Shown here: piece by piece, positions 1 to 8,970 of the stretch | Position numbering within the stretch: position 1 is the first letter of the stretch | Layout: each line of letters starts with the position of its first letter | Source of the DNA: Alphaproteobacteria bacterium | GTDB taxonomy: Bacteria > Pseudomonadota > Alphaproteobacteria > Caulobacterales > Hyphomonadaceae | Assembly: GCA_016125405.1 (NCBI GenBank) | Contig: WGLW01000010.1 | Span: 62,001 to 126,000, forward strand | DNA: 64,000 nucleotides | Direction: 5' to 3' | Program-made: the position numbers and the translations under genes | Notes under the pieces: generated by a model | Told to the model about the DNA's origin: nothing | The model's database searches: none | Seen by the model: the letters and a program-made list of their open reading frames with translations, nothing else

Positions 1-149
1 TCATTTTCGTTTCCCCCCGGAGCCGGCTATTGAGCCGCCTTGATCGCAGGCCAAGTCTAGACCCGTGGCGCGAGGCGACAAGACGCGGGTTGCCATGGGC
101 GCGATCAACCCCCATTTGGGCCTGGCCAATCACCGTGATAATTGCCCCC

Positions 150-1109
150 ATGACCCCAGATTCACAGACCGCCGATCCGCTCGGCGCAGGCGATGATTTC
201 GTCGCGACCTTCCAGATCGAGGACGAACCCGTCCGCGGCCGGATTGCGCGGCTGGGCGACGGCACGCTCGACCCAATCCTCAAGCGCCACGATTATCCCC
301 GCTGGGCGGCGCACTTTCTGGGAGAGGCGATTACGCTTGCCGTTCTGGTTTCCGCTTCGCTGAAATTCGACGGTCGCGTCATGGTTCAGGCACAGGGCGA
401 TGGCCCGGTGTCGCTGCTCGTGGCCGAGGCGCGCTCGGACGGCGGCATGCGTGGGTATCTTCAGCTCAATCGCGAAAAGTGGGACCGGCTGGATGCGATC
501 AACAAGGGCGCGCGTCCTCATGTGCCCCAGGCGATCGGGCAGGGCGTGCTGGCGATGATGCTTGCACCCGACGACGCCAACCGCTCACCCTATCAGAGCC
601 TCGTTCCGCTGGACGGCGCAACGCTGGCGGATTGCGCCCAGGCCTGGTTCACCCAGTCTGAGCAGGTGCCAACACGCATCCGCCTCGCCGTCGGGGAAAT
701 TTCCGAGCCCGGCGGAGAGAAACGCTGGCGCGCCGGAGGCGCCCTGATCCAGCAGATCGCGGGCGACGAAACGAGGGGCGACACAGAGGAAGCTTGGAAC
801 ACGGCGCGTACGCTGTTCGACACGGTGACCGACCTTGAGCTGGCCGATCCGGATCTTTCGTCCGCGCAGCTGCTCTTCCGTCTCTTCCACGAATCCGGCG
901 TCCGGCTTGAGCCGCCGAAGCCGCTGTTCGATCACTGCACGTGCTCGGAGCAGAAGGTCCTCGACACGTTGCGGTCGATCGCCCGCGACGAGGTCATGGA
1001 GCTTGCGGGCAACAAGGGCGAGGTCGCGGCCGATTGCCAGTTCTGCGGTCGCGTCTATCGCTTCCCGATCAAGCAGGCGCTGGGCGAGGACGAACCCGGC
1101 GGAGCCTAG
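150..1109 (+). CDS. hslO: Hsp33 redox-regulated chaperone
   Basis: This 319-residue protein is a cytosolic holdase chaperone that is activated by oxidation and protects unfolding proteins during oxidative stress. The C-terminal zinc/redox centre is visible as a CTC pair (Cys263, Cys265) and CQFC (Cys296, Cys299); alphaproteobacterial Hsp33 commonly has this CxC plus CxxC form. An in-frame ORF extends upstream to position 30, but the ATG at 150 starts where the family's conserved region begins and the upstream part has no similarity I recognise. Its stop overlaps the stop of convergent apaG by three bases. The neighbourhood hslO, apaG, metZ, dCTP deaminase is a recurring alphaproteobacterial arrangement as I recall it. 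Confidence 0.93.
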   Translation: MTPDSQTADPLGAGDDFVATFQIEDEPVRGRIARLGDGTLDPILKRHDYPRWAAHFLGEAITLAVLVSASLKFDGRVMVQAQGDGPVSLLVAEARSDGGMRGYLQLNREKWDRLDAINKGARPHVPQAIGQGVLAMMLAPDDANRSPYQSLVPLDGATLADCAQAWFTQSEQVPTRIRLAVGEISEPGGEKRWRAGGALIQQIAGDETRGDTEEAWNTARTLFDTVTDLELADPDLSSAQLLFRLFHESGVRLEPPKPLFDHCTCSEQKVLDTLRSIARDEVMELAGNKGEVAADCQFCGRVYRFPIKQALGEDEPGGA

Positions 1110-1513
1110 TTCGGTCGCCGCTCGTCGTAAGGGCTATCTAGCGCGAACAGTGGAATGCGCGCATCCAGCGTCGTTCCCTCTTCGTCCTCCAGGCGATAGA
1201 CGCCCTGCATCATGCCCGAGGGCGTCGTTAGCGGAGCGCCCGAGGTGTACTCAAACCGCCCCCCTGGTTCGAGCACCGGATTCTGCCCCACGACGCCGGA
1301 GCCGTTCACCTCCTGCACGCGCCCGTCGCTGTCCGTGATGCGCCAGTGGCGCGTCATCAGCTGAAGGCGTTTCTCGCCGCGGTTCTCGATTTCAACATGG
1401 TACGCCCAGATATAGCGGTGGTCCTCGGGAGAACTTTCGTCCTCAAGGAAGGAAGGCTGGACACGCACCAGGACGCCGTCAGTCTCCGCTTCATAGGAGA
1501 TATCGACCGGCAT
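1106..1513 (-). CDS. apaG: ApaG protein
   Basis: The 135-residue protein matches the ApaG family (DUF525), a small immunoglobulin-like beta-sandwich protein linked to cation resistance and nucleotide metabolism without a settled biochemical role. Recognisable family features are the central IWAYHVEIENRG and LMTRHW segments and the GSGVVGQNPVLEPG turn. Length is normal for the family (about 125 to 135). It lies downstream of metZ on the same strand, 35 bases apart, so the two are probably co-transcribed. Confidence 0.93.
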   Translation of the reverse strand: MPVDISYEAETDGVLVRVQPSFLEDESSPEDHRYIWAYHVEIENRGEKRLQLMTRHWRITDSDGRVQEVNGSGVVGQNPVLEPGGRFEYTSGAPLTTPSGMMQGVYRLEDEEGTTLDARIPLFALDSPYDERRPN

Positions 1514-1548
1514 TCCCGCACTCCACTCCGTCCGCCGCGAATCGGCGC

Positions 1549-2751
1549 TCAGCCCGCCAGCGCCTGCTCCAGATCTTCGGCAAGATCTGCTGGGTCCTCA
1601 AGACCAACGGAGAGCCGGATCCAGTCATCGGTCAGTCCCACCTCGGCCCGTTCCTCATCCGTCAGGGTACGATGGGTCGTGGTCGCCGGATGGGTGATCA
1701 ACGACTTGGAATCGCCGAGGTTGTTCGAGATGTCGATCAGCCGAAGCCGGTTCAGCATCGCAAACGCCGCCTTGCGCCCGCCCTTGACCGCGAATGCCAC
1801 AAGCGACCCGCCGCCCTCGGGCATTTGCGAGGCGTGAATGTTGTGGTGCGGGTGATCGCTGCGGCCGGGATAGCGCACCGTGTGGATGGCCGGATTACCG
1901 GCCAGCCTGTCGGCAATGAGACGCGCGTTTTCACTCATCTTGCGCACACGCAGGTCGAGCGTCTCGAGACCCTTCAGCAGGACCCACGCATTGAAAGGCG
2001 ACATCGATGGGCCGGTGTGACGGTAGTATTGCTGAACCTCGTCTTCGATCGCCTTCTGCCTGCCCAGGATCGCCCCGCCGAGAACGCGACCCTGACCGTC
2101 GATGTGCTTTGTGGCGGAGTAGACAACCCAGTCCGCGCCGAGCTGCAGGGGTTTCTGCAGGATGGGCGAGGCGAAAACATTGTCCACGATCAATTCTCCG
2201 CCAGCTGCGTGGGTCAAGTCAGCGACGGAGCGGATATCGACCGCGTCCAGCATGGGGTTGGAGGGCGTTTCGATCAGGGTAAAGCGCGTCTTTCTGGACA
2301 GCGCCTTCTTCCAGTCACTCAGGTCCGTTCCGTCCACGAACGTCACTTCGACGCCCATCTTCGGCATGACATTCTTCAGGATCCAGATGTTGGACGAGAA
2401 CAGCGCCCGCGGCGCGACGATGCGGTCCCCGGGCTTGCATGCGGCCGTCAGCATCGTGTTGACTGCGGCCATCCCGCTGGACGTCGCGCGGCAGTCTTCG
2501 GCACCCTCCAGCTGGGCGAGACGTTCCTCGAACATCCGCACAGTCGGGTTCGCGTAACGCGAATAGATGTAGCCGGGCTCCTCTCCGGCCATGCGCGCGA
2601 GGTGCCGCTCCGCAGACGGATAGACAAAGCCGGACGTCAGGAAGAGGCCTTCCGAGGTTTCGCCCCATTCCGAACGCGTCGCGCCGCCGCGCACCATGAG
2701 GGTCGCGGGCCGCAGCTGACGGGCGTTTGGGGTTTTTGGATCGTCGGCCAT
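1549..2751 (-). CDS. metZ: O-succinylhomoserine sulfhydrylase
   Basis: This 400-residue PLP enzyme belongs to the Cys/Met metabolism family and should make homocysteine from O-succinylhomoserine and sulfide in methionine synthesis. The PLP-binding motif SATKHIDGQGR places the Schiff-base lysine at residue 215. The SRYANPTVRMFEERLAQLEGAE block near residue 64 is typical of the family. The ORF runs upstream to 2859 with low-complexity sequence, so the ATG at 2751 is preferred; it gives the usual family length. Distinguishing MetZ from MetY or cystathionine gamma-synthase rests on overall resemblance. Confidence 0.9.
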   Translation of the reverse strand: MADDPKTPNARQLRPATLMVRGGATRSEWGETSEGLFLTSGFVYPSAERHLARMAGEEPGYIYSRYANPTVRMFEERLAQLEGAEDCRATSSGMAAVNTMLTAACKPGDRIVAPRALFSSNIWILKNVMPKMGVEVTFVDGTDLSDWKKALSRKTRFTLIETPSNPMLDAVDIRSVADLTHAAGGELIVDNVFASPILQKPLQLGADWVVYSATKHIDGQGRVLGGAILGRQKAIEDEVQQYYRHTGPSMSPFNAWVLLKGLETLDLRVRKMSENARLIADRLAGNPAIHTVRYPGRSDHPHHNIHASQMPEGGGSLVAFAVKGGRKAAFAMLNRLRLIDISNNLGDSKSLITHPATTTHRTLTDEERAEVGLTDDWIRLSVGLEDPADLAEDLEQALAG

Positions 2752-2912
2752 TGTCGGAACCCTGCGGTTTTCCTGACGCAATAGGCTGAAAACGCCGCCA
2801 GCGCCAGCGCCTGCGGGCCAACTGTCTGCCCTGGATGGAGATCGGCGCTCGGCAGCCAAATCCGGTGCGCAGGCAGGCCGATGCTGGTATGCAAAGGGTC
2901 CGGAGACCTCGA

Positions 2913-3554
2913 ATGATTCTCATTGGCCAGTACGACAGTCCCTTCGTGCGGCGTGTCGCGATCGCTCTCAGGCTTTATGGCATGGAGTTCGAACACCGGC
3001 CCTGGTCGGTCTTCGGCGATGCCGAACGATTGGGAGCAATCAATCCCCTGCGGCGTGTCCCTACGCTGGTCCTCGATGATGGCGAGGTCCTTACCGAGAG
3101 TTTCTGCATTCTCGACGCGCTTGATCAGATGGTGGGCGAGGGCAGGGCGCTGATTGCCTCGACAGGGCCGGACCGGCGTCATGCGCTCAGGATATCCGCC
3201 CTCGCAGTGGGGCTTGCCGACAAGGCGGTGTCGCTCGTTTATGAACGCGCCGTCCACGATCGCGCGACGCCAATGTGGGTCGAGCGGTGCCGCACGCAGA
3301 TATCGAGCGTGCTGGATGCGCTTGAGGCCGACCGCGCACGCCAACCCGGCGACTGGTGGTTCGGCGCCAATATCGGACACGCCGATATCGCGGTTGCTGT
3401 CGCCCTGTTCTTTCTCTCTGACGCCCATCCGGGTCTGTTCGATCTCAACCATTGGCCAAAGCTTGCGCGCCACTCGATCCGGTGCGAAGCCTTGCCGCCT
3501 TTCCTTGAGCTTAAGCAGACGTTCAAGGTTACGCCGTCAGGCAAAACGGGGTGA
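2913..3554 (+). CDS. Glutathione S-transferase family protein
   Basis: A 213-residue cytosolic protein with the glutathione S-transferase layout: an N-terminal thioredoxin-like domain (about residues 1-80) and an alpha-helical C-terminal domain. The start MILIGQYDSPFVRRV, the cis-proline segment NPLRRVPTLVLDD and the following ES pair (TESF) are the usual glutathione-binding elements. Substrate cannot be inferred. It is transcribed away from metZ and its TGA overlaps the possible GTG start of the next gene at 3551, so the two are likely coupled. Confidence 0.85.
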   Translation: MILIGQYDSPFVRRVAIALRLYGMEFEHRPWSVFGDAERLGAINPLRRVPTLVLDDGEVLTESFCILDALDQMVGEGRALIASTGPDRRHALRISALAVGLADKAVSLVYERAVHDRATPMWVERCRTQISSVLDALEADRARQPGDWWFGANIGHADIAVAVALFFLSDAHPGLFDLNHWPKLARHSIRCEALPPFLELKQTFKVTPSGKTG

Positions 3555-3562
3555 TCTCTGGA

Positions 3563-4636
3563 ATGACGAGATCGAAACCAGACATGTCCAAATCCGATAT
3601 CGCGCTTCGCAAGGCGGAAACGACGAACGGCGTCCTGCCCGACAGCGGGCTCAAGGCCCTCATCGCATCCGGCGCAATTGCGGCCGCCAGCGGCGTGGAC
3701 GAAGACCAGATCCAGCCCGCCAGTCTCGATCTCCGTCTCGGAGATGTCGCCTATCGCCTGCGCGCCAGTTTCCTGCCGGGCGATCACGAGGTGGCCAACC
3801 GGCTGGATGACTCGCTCGTCATGCATTCGCTGGACCTCACGCGCGGCGCGGTGCTGGAGACGGGCTGTGTCTACCTGGTGCCGTTGCAGGAGAAGCTGAG
3901 ACTGCCCAAGGACATGTCCGCGGCGGCAAACCCGAAAAGCTCAACTGGCAGGATTGACGTATTTGTGCGCGCCGTGACAGACCGGGCGCGGGCCTTCGAC
4001 GGCATGGCGGCGGGGTATGCCGGCGACATCTATGCCGAGATTTCGCCCCGCACGTTCTCGGTTCTCGCCCGCACCGGAGACAGGCTGCTGCAGCTGCGCG
4101 TGCGGCGTGGTGAGCCGAGGCCCGTACGCGACCTGACCTTCAGTCTCGATCTTCATCCAGCGGCCGACGACATTGTCGGCTACCGCGCCAAGCGTCATTC
4201 GCGGGTGATCGATCTTTGCGGGGTTGGCGCACACACTGTCGAGGATTTCTGGGAGCCCGTGCGGGCGCGCGAAGGCCGCATCGTGCTGGATCCCGGTGAG
4301 TTCTACATCCTCGCTTCGAAGGAAAAGATCGTCATCCCGCTGGATGAAGCTGCGGAAATGGCGCCGATCGCGCCCGAGCTGGGAGAATTCCGCGCGCACT
4401 ATGCGGGCTTCTTCGATCCCGGTTTCGGCGTCACCCACACGCGCGGCAAGGCGGTGCTGGAAGTGCGCTCGCGCGATGTGCCGTTCATTCTTGAGGACGG
4501 CCAGCCGGTCGGCCGCCTGATCTTCGAGAAACTGACCGCGCCGCCGGATGTGCCCTATGGAGCTGAGGGCAGCCATTCGACCTACCAGGGTCAAGGCCTC
4601 AGGCTGTCGAAATACTTCCAGTCGACCGGGCAATAG
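3563..4636 (+). CDS. 2'-deoxycytidine 5'-triphosphate deaminase family protein
   Basis: A 357-residue protein of the long, two-domain dCTP deaminase/dUTPase-like family found in alphaproteobacteria, expected to deaminate dCTP to dUTP for thymidylate supply. QPASLDLRLG near the start and ANPKSSTGRIDVFVR correspond to deaminase/dUTPase fold motifs, and FFDPGFG repeats the DPGF motif in the second half. Three starts are possible: GTG at 3551, ATG at 3563 and ATG at 3584; none has a strong ribosome binding site. I use 3563. Its first bases abut the GST gene. Confidence 0.87.
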   Translation: MTRSKPDMSKSDIALRKAETTNGVLPDSGLKALIASGAIAAASGVDEDQIQPASLDLRLGDVAYRLRASFLPGDHEVANRLDDSLVMHSLDLTRGAVLETGCVYLVPLQEKLRLPKDMSAAANPKSSTGRIDVFVRAVTDRARAFDGMAAGYAGDIYAEISPRTFSVLARTGDRLLQLRVRRGEPRPVRDLTFSLDLHPAADDIVGYRAKRHSRVIDLCGVGAHTVEDFWEPVRAREGRIVLDPGEFYILASKEKIVIPLDEAAEMAPIAPELGEFRAHYAGFFDPGFGVTHTRGKAVLEVRSRDVPFILEDGQPVGRLIFEKLTAPPDVPYGAEGSHSTYQGQGLRLSKYFQSTGQ

Positions 4637-4706
4637 GAAACGTCCCGCCCATTCAACGCTGGTTCAGGCTCGCTGGACTAGCGCAGATACGTCACTGGAG
4701 GCGCTG

Positions 4707-5723
4707 ATGCGGATGTCACGGCGATCGATGGTCTCGGGCTTGGGCGCGACGCTGCTGGTTGGGCCGGCATCGGCGCGAATTCGCAAGGTTGCCGGGTCCT
4801 ACGGAGATGCGGCGGATTATTCGGCAGCGCGGCGCGGGGTCTCGCTGCTGGTGATGCAGGACGGTAAAATGCTGTTCGAGGACTATCCTCGTCCAGGCGG
4901 ATCCGCTGAGGCGTGGGAGCTGGCCAGCGGCACCAAGAGTTTCACTGGCGTGATGGCCGCAGCCGCGCAGGCCGATGGGCTGCTCGACATTGAAGAGCCA
5001 GCGTCGAAGACGCTGCTGGAATGGCGCGGCGATCCGCGCAAGTCGCGCATTACCATCCGCAATCTGCTATCCCTGAATGCGGGGTTAGAAGGCAAGCGAG
5101 CCATCGGGCGGCCGCCGGACTATCTCGAAGCCATTGAAGCGCCAGCGATTCACGATCCGGGTGCGGTGTTCGAGTATACGCCTACCAATTTCCAGATCTT
5201 CGGTGAGATCATGAGGCGCAAGCTGCGCGCCGCCGGCCGGCCTGATGATCCGGTCGTCTATCTGCGCGCTCGCGTGCTGGACCGCATCCAGGCGCCGCCG
5301 TCGGACTGGAAACGAGGGCGCGATGGAAATCCCTTCATGCCGCAAGGCGCACAATATACGGCGCGCAACTGGGCGCGTTTCGGCCAGTGGGTGATGGACG
5401 GGGGGCAGGGCGTTGATCAGCGCACCTTCCACGCAATGTTTGAATCGAGTTCTGCCAATCCCGGCTACGGCATGTCGTGGTGGCTCTTGCGTCCCGGACT
5501 TATCGGGCCCGATCCGCGCGCCGGCATAGACGGCGCCGCCATCGGAGAAGCGGCTCAGAAAGAGGATATCGTCATGGCCGCTGGCGCCGGCGACCAGCGG
5601 CTCTATCTGTTCCGCAGGCGTCGCCTCGTGGTGGTTCGTCAGGCCAATCACATCATCCGCTCGTTCGGGCCGCTGGCGAAGAAATGGCGGGACGAGGATT
5701 TTCTAAGACTGATGCTGACCTGA
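4707..5723 (+). CDS. Beta-lactamase-like serine hydrolase, exported
   Basis: A 338-residue class C beta-lactamase/DD-peptidase fold hydrolase. The catalytic SxxK is S74-G-T-K77 and the second motif tyrosine is probably Y157 in EYTPTNF. The N-terminus has consecutive arginines (SRRSMVSG) followed by a hydrophobic stretch, resembling a Tat signal, so it probably acts in the periplasm. ATG 4707 is preceded by GGAG at 4697 with good spacing, which excludes the longer upstream reading. The substrate is unknown; related proteins include esterases and peptidoglycan-related enzymes. Confidence 0.8.
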   Translation: MRMSRRSMVSGLGATLLVGPASARIRKVAGSYGDAADYSAARRGVSLLVMQDGKMLFEDYPRPGGSAEAWELASGTKSFTGVMAAAAQADGLLDIEEPASKTLLEWRGDPRKSRITIRNLLSLNAGLEGKRAIGRPPDYLEAIEAPAIHDPGAVFEYTPTNFQIFGEIMRRKLRAAGRPDDPVVYLRARVLDRIQAPPSDWKRGRDGNPFMPQGAQYTARNWARFGQWVMDGGQGVDQRTFHAMFESSSANPGYGMSWWLLRPGLIGPDPRAGIDGAAIGEAAQKEDIVMAAGAGDQRLYLFRRRRLVVVRQANHIIRSFGPLAKKWRDEDFLRLMLT

Positions 5724-5735
5724 GAGGGCGCTAGA

Positions 5736-6383
5736 CTAGCGTTTCAGGCCGGCTGCGGTCTTCGCAAGATCTGCGATCTTCTCCCAGTCTTTCGCATCGA
5801 CCAACGCCTTTGGGGTGATCCACCCGCCGCCGACGACAGCGACGTTGGGAAGGGCGAGATAGTCCGGCGCGGTTCTCTCGGTGACGCCCCCCGTAGGGCA
5901 GAACTTCACGTGACCAAAGGGACCATGCAGCGCCTTCAGCATGGCCGGGCCGCCTGCCTGTTCCGCGGGGAAGAATTTGAAACGGTCAAGGCCCAGCGAC
6001 AGGCCGGTCATGATCTCGGTCGCAGTGCAAACGCCGGGCAGGATCGGAACGCCGGCTGCACGAGCGCCTTCGACGATGAAGGAGGAGAGGCCGGGCGTAA
6101 CAATGAAGCGCGCCCCCGCCTTCATGGCGACATCGAAATCCGTCGGGCTCAACACAGTGCCCGCGCCGACAATGGCCCCCTCGATCCCGCTCATCCGCCG
6201 GATCGCTTCGGCCGCCGCTTCCGTGCGCATCACCAGCTCGATCACCCTGAGGCCGGCGCCGACGAGTGCGGCGCCCAGAGGTTCGGCATCCTCCGAGCGG
6301 TCAACTGTGACAACGGGGATGACAGGCTGGATCGCCATCAGCGCATCGACGGTAAGTTTTGCTGCGTCGGGTTTCCGGGTCAT
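5736..6383 (-). CDS. eda: 2-keto-3-deoxy-6-phosphogluconate aldolase
   Basis: A 215-residue KDPG aldolase, the last enzyme of the Entner-Doudoroff pathway, splitting KDPG to pyruvate and glyceraldehyde 3-phosphate. The Schiff-base lysine is K136 in RFKFFPAE, the acid/base glutamate is E49 in VIELVMRTE, and the phosphate-binding CPTGGV follows at T164. It begins only 4 bases after edd, so translation is likely coupled. It ends 12 bases from the convergent hydrolase stop. Confidence 0.95.
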   Translation of the reverse strand: MTRKPDAAKLTVDALMAIQPVIPVVTVDRSEDAEPLGAALVGAGLRVIELVMRTEAAAEAIRRMSGIEGAIVGAGTVLSPTDFDVAMKAGARFIVTPGLSSFIVEGARAAGVPILPGVCTATEIMTGLSLGLDRFKFFPAEQAGGPAMLKALHGPFGHVKFCPTGGVTERTAPDYLALPNVAVVGGGWITPKALVDAKDWEKIADLAKTAAGLKR

Positions 6384-6387
6384 GGCC

Positions 6388-8229
6388 TCAATTTCCTGTA
6401 GGCGGCGCCCAGCCGGGGAAAATCGTCGCGCCGCTTTCCGGGTCGCTGACCGAGGCGCGGAATGGGGCGAAGAGTTCGAGGCCAAAACCGGGTTCAGGCA
6501 TTTCGGTGGGCTTGCCGGGTTTGCGCCTGCCCAACTCGGAAGGGTCGGTCTTGATCTCAAGGACGCCCTTGGCGGCATCGACCACGATGACGTCGCCATC
6601 GCGAATGCGGGAGATTGGTCCGCCCTCATGCGCCCCGGGATAGAGGTGAATCGCTGCTGGAACCGAGCCGGAGGCGCCTGACATCCGACCGTCCGTCACC
6701 AGTGCCACGCGGTAGCCCTTGTTCTGAAGCACGGAGAGCGGTGGCGTGAGGCGGTGCAGTTCCGGCATGCCGTTGGCGCGCGGACCCTGGAAGCGGACGA
6801 CAGCGACGACGTCGCGGTCGAGTTCTCCGGCCTTGAAGGCCGCCTGCAATTCCTCCTGGCTCCCGAACACCGCAGCCGGCGCCTCGATGCGCCGGCGATC
6901 ATCGGGAACAGCGGAAATCTTGATGATGGCGCGGCCGAGCGAGCCGGTAAGAAGGCGAAGACCGCCTTCGCGTTCGAACGGGTTGGAAACCGGTCGCAGA
7001 ACGCTCTCGTCGAGCGACTTCTCTGGCGGGGCGCGCCAGGCCAGCTTGCCGTCGTCGAGCCACGGCTCCAGCGCATAGGCTTCCATGCCGGCGCCCATGT
7101 TGGTGAGCTTCTCAACATGCAGAAGGCCGGCGGAGATCAGTTCCCGGATGAGGAAAGCCATGCCGCCCGCTGCATGGAACGTGTTCACGTCAGCCGACCC
7201 GTTGGGATATATGTGTGTCAGCAGCGGCGTGACCGCCGAGAGGTCGTGGAAATCGTCCCAGTCGATGCGGATGCCCGCCGCCGCCGCCATCGCCGGAATG
7301 TGGAGCGAGTGGTTGGTCGATCCGCCCGTCGCCATCAGCCCGACAATGGCGTTGACGAAGGCGCGCTCGTCCATCACGTGGGCGAACGGCAGTTCGCGCG
7401 AATGACCGAGATCGATTGCGCGCGCCGCTGTGGCGCGCAACATGGCCTCGCGCAGGGGCGTGTCCGGATTGACGAAGGCGTTGCCGGGAAGGTGGACGCC
7501 CATCACCTCCATCATCATCTGGTTGGAGTTGGCCGTGCCATAGAAGGTGCATGTGCCGGCGGCGTGATAGGATGCCGCTTCCGCCTCCAGCAACTTTTCG
7601 CGGCTGACCTGGCCGAGCGCAAATTGCTCGCGAACCTTGGCTTTCTCCTTGTTCGGAATACCGCTGGGCATCGGCCCGGCGCCGGAGAAGAGAACGGGCA
7701 GGTGGCCAAACGACAGAGCCCCAATCACGAGGCCCGGCACGATCTTGTCGCATGTCCCCAAGAGCAGCGCCGCATCGAAGGCGTCATGTGTCAGCGCAAC
7801 CGCAGTCGATAGCGCGATGACGTCACGCGAGAACAGCGACAACTCCATGCCCGGCCGACCCTGGGTGACGCCATCGCACATCGCGGGTGTGCCGCCTGCG
7901 ACCTGTGCCGTGCCGCCGGCCTTTCTCGCTGCATCCTTGATGATGTCGGGGTAACCGCCGAAGGGCTGGTGCGCGCTCAGCATATCATTGTAGGCGGTGA
8001 CGATGCCGAGGTTGGGAGCGGTTCCGCGCAATGTCAGCTTGTCGCCCAGCGGCATGGCGGCGAATGCATGGGCGAGATTGGCGCACCCCATGCGCGCGCG
8101 GCCGGGGTCTGAATTGCGGGCGGCGTCTACGCGCTCGAGATAGGCTTTGCGTGTCTGTGCGCTGCGCTTGACGATGCGCTGCGTCACCTCATCGACTTTG
8201 GGATGCAGTTTGGGTTTTGACTGCGCCAT
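6388..8229 (-). CDS. edd: 6-phosphogluconate dehydratase
   Basis: A 613-residue IlvD/Edd family iron-sulfur dehydratase that turns 6-phosphogluconate into KDPG. Visible signature stretches are [35 protein letters not shown] (interior cysteine), CDKIVPG and the C-terminal [11 protein letters not shown], all characteristic of the family; cysteines in the CDGV and TCDK segments are expected cluster ligands. Length is normal for Edd. It follows pgl by 35 bases and is followed by eda within 4 bases. Confidence 0.95.
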   Translation of the reverse strand: MAQSKPKLHPKVDEVTQRIVKRSAQTRKAYLERVDAARNSDPGRARMGCANLAHAFAAMPLGDKLTLRGTAPNLGIVTAYNDMLSAHQPFGGYPDIIKDAARKAGGTAQVAGGTPAMCDGVTQGRPGMELSLFSRDVIALSTAVALTHDAFDAALLLGTCDKIVPGLVIGALSFGHLPVLFSGAGPMPSGIPNKEKAKVREQFALGQVSREKLLEAEAASYHAAGTCTFYGTANSNQMMMEVMGVHLPGNAFVNPDTPLREAMLRATAARAIDLGHSRELPFAHVMDERAFVNAIVGLMATGGSTNHSLHIPAMAAAAGIRIDWDDFHDLSAVTPLLTHIYPNGSADVNTFHAAGGMAFLIRELISAGLLHVEKLTNMGAGMEAYALEPWLDDGKLAWRAPPEKSLDESVLRPVSNPFEREGGLRLLTGSLGRAIIKISAVPDDRRRIEAPAAVFGSQEELQAAFKAGELDRDVVAVVRFQGPRANGMPELHRLTPPLSVLQNKGYRVALVTDGRMSGASGSVPAAIHLYPGAHEGGPISRIRDGDVIVVDAAKGVLEIKTDPSELGRRKPGKPTEMPEPGFGLELFAPFRASVSDPESGATIFPGWAPPTGN

Positions 8230-8264
8230 GCCGTCCTGACTTTGTCTGGCCGGTCGTGATAATC

Positions 8265-8960
8265 CTAGGGAGCCCAGAAAGAGTGCACCGGAACCTTCTT
8301 CTGGGACAACAGATCGCGGATCGGAGAGTTCCCGCGACCTTCCTTCGCATCGTTGTACACGTTGAGTTTTTCCTGCCCCATGAACAGCAGGACAATACGA
8401 CGTGATGAGAGAATCCCCGGAATGGTCAGCGTCATCCGTTCCGGCGAGCCCGGTGCGTTGGGCGCATGGATCCCGGCGACCTTGCGTGAGCCGGCAGGAT
8501 CAGCGGCGGCGTCATAGCCTTCCGCGCCCGGAATCAGTGACGCAATATGTCCGTCTGGTCCCATGCCAAGCAGGCAGATGTCGAACGGCATCAATGGCGA
8601 GATGCGTTTCTCGGTAACGCTGGCGCCGCCGCTCGCCTTGGCGTGATTGGTCTTGAACGGAACGAAGGTGGCGTCCGCCGCCCGGCGGTGCAAAAGCTGT
8701 TCCCGGATCAGGTATTCGTTGCTCGCCGGATCTTCCGGGGAGACCCATCGCTCGTCGGTAAGGGTGATGCTCACCTTTTCCCAGGGCAGCGGCAGATTGG
8801 AGAGGCCCTGATAGACAGGCCCCGGCGTCGTGCCTCCGGCCAGCGCCAGGCTCGCCTTGCGACGCTTGCGTACGGTTTCCGCGATATGATCCGCCAGATC
8901 CGTCTTCAGGCCGTCGAACAGGCGTCTGCGGTCGAGGAAGGTGGATTCTTCGTGATTCAT
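8265..8960 (-). CDS. pgl: 6-phosphogluconolactonase
   Basis: A 231-residue DevB-type 6-phosphogluconolactonase that hydrolyses the lactone made by Zwf. The motifs [15 protein letters not shown] (sugar-phosphate loop), [15 protein letters not shown] and [16 protein letters not shown] are diagnostic of the family. It lies between zwf (10 bases upstream) and edd (35 bases downstream), which confirms its role in the operon. Confidence 0.95.
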   Translation of the reverse strand: MNHEESTFLDRRRLFDGLKTDLADHIAETVRKRRKASLALAGGTTPGPVYQGLSNLPLPWEKVSITLTDERWVSPEDPASNEYLIREQLLHRRAADATFVPFKTNHAKASGGASVTEKRISPLMPFDICLLGMGPDGHIASLIPGAEGYDAAADPAGSRKVAGIHAPNAPGSPERMTLTIPGILSSRRIVLLFMGQEKLNVYNDAKEGRGNSPIRDLLSQKKVPVHSFWAP

Positions 8961-8970
8961 GGAAGCAGGC

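Noticed and set aside
1672-2784. 370-residue plus-strand reading frame opposite metZ
   Set aside because: It is the complement of a clear PLP enzyme gene and has no recognisable motif; high GC content keeps such frames open.
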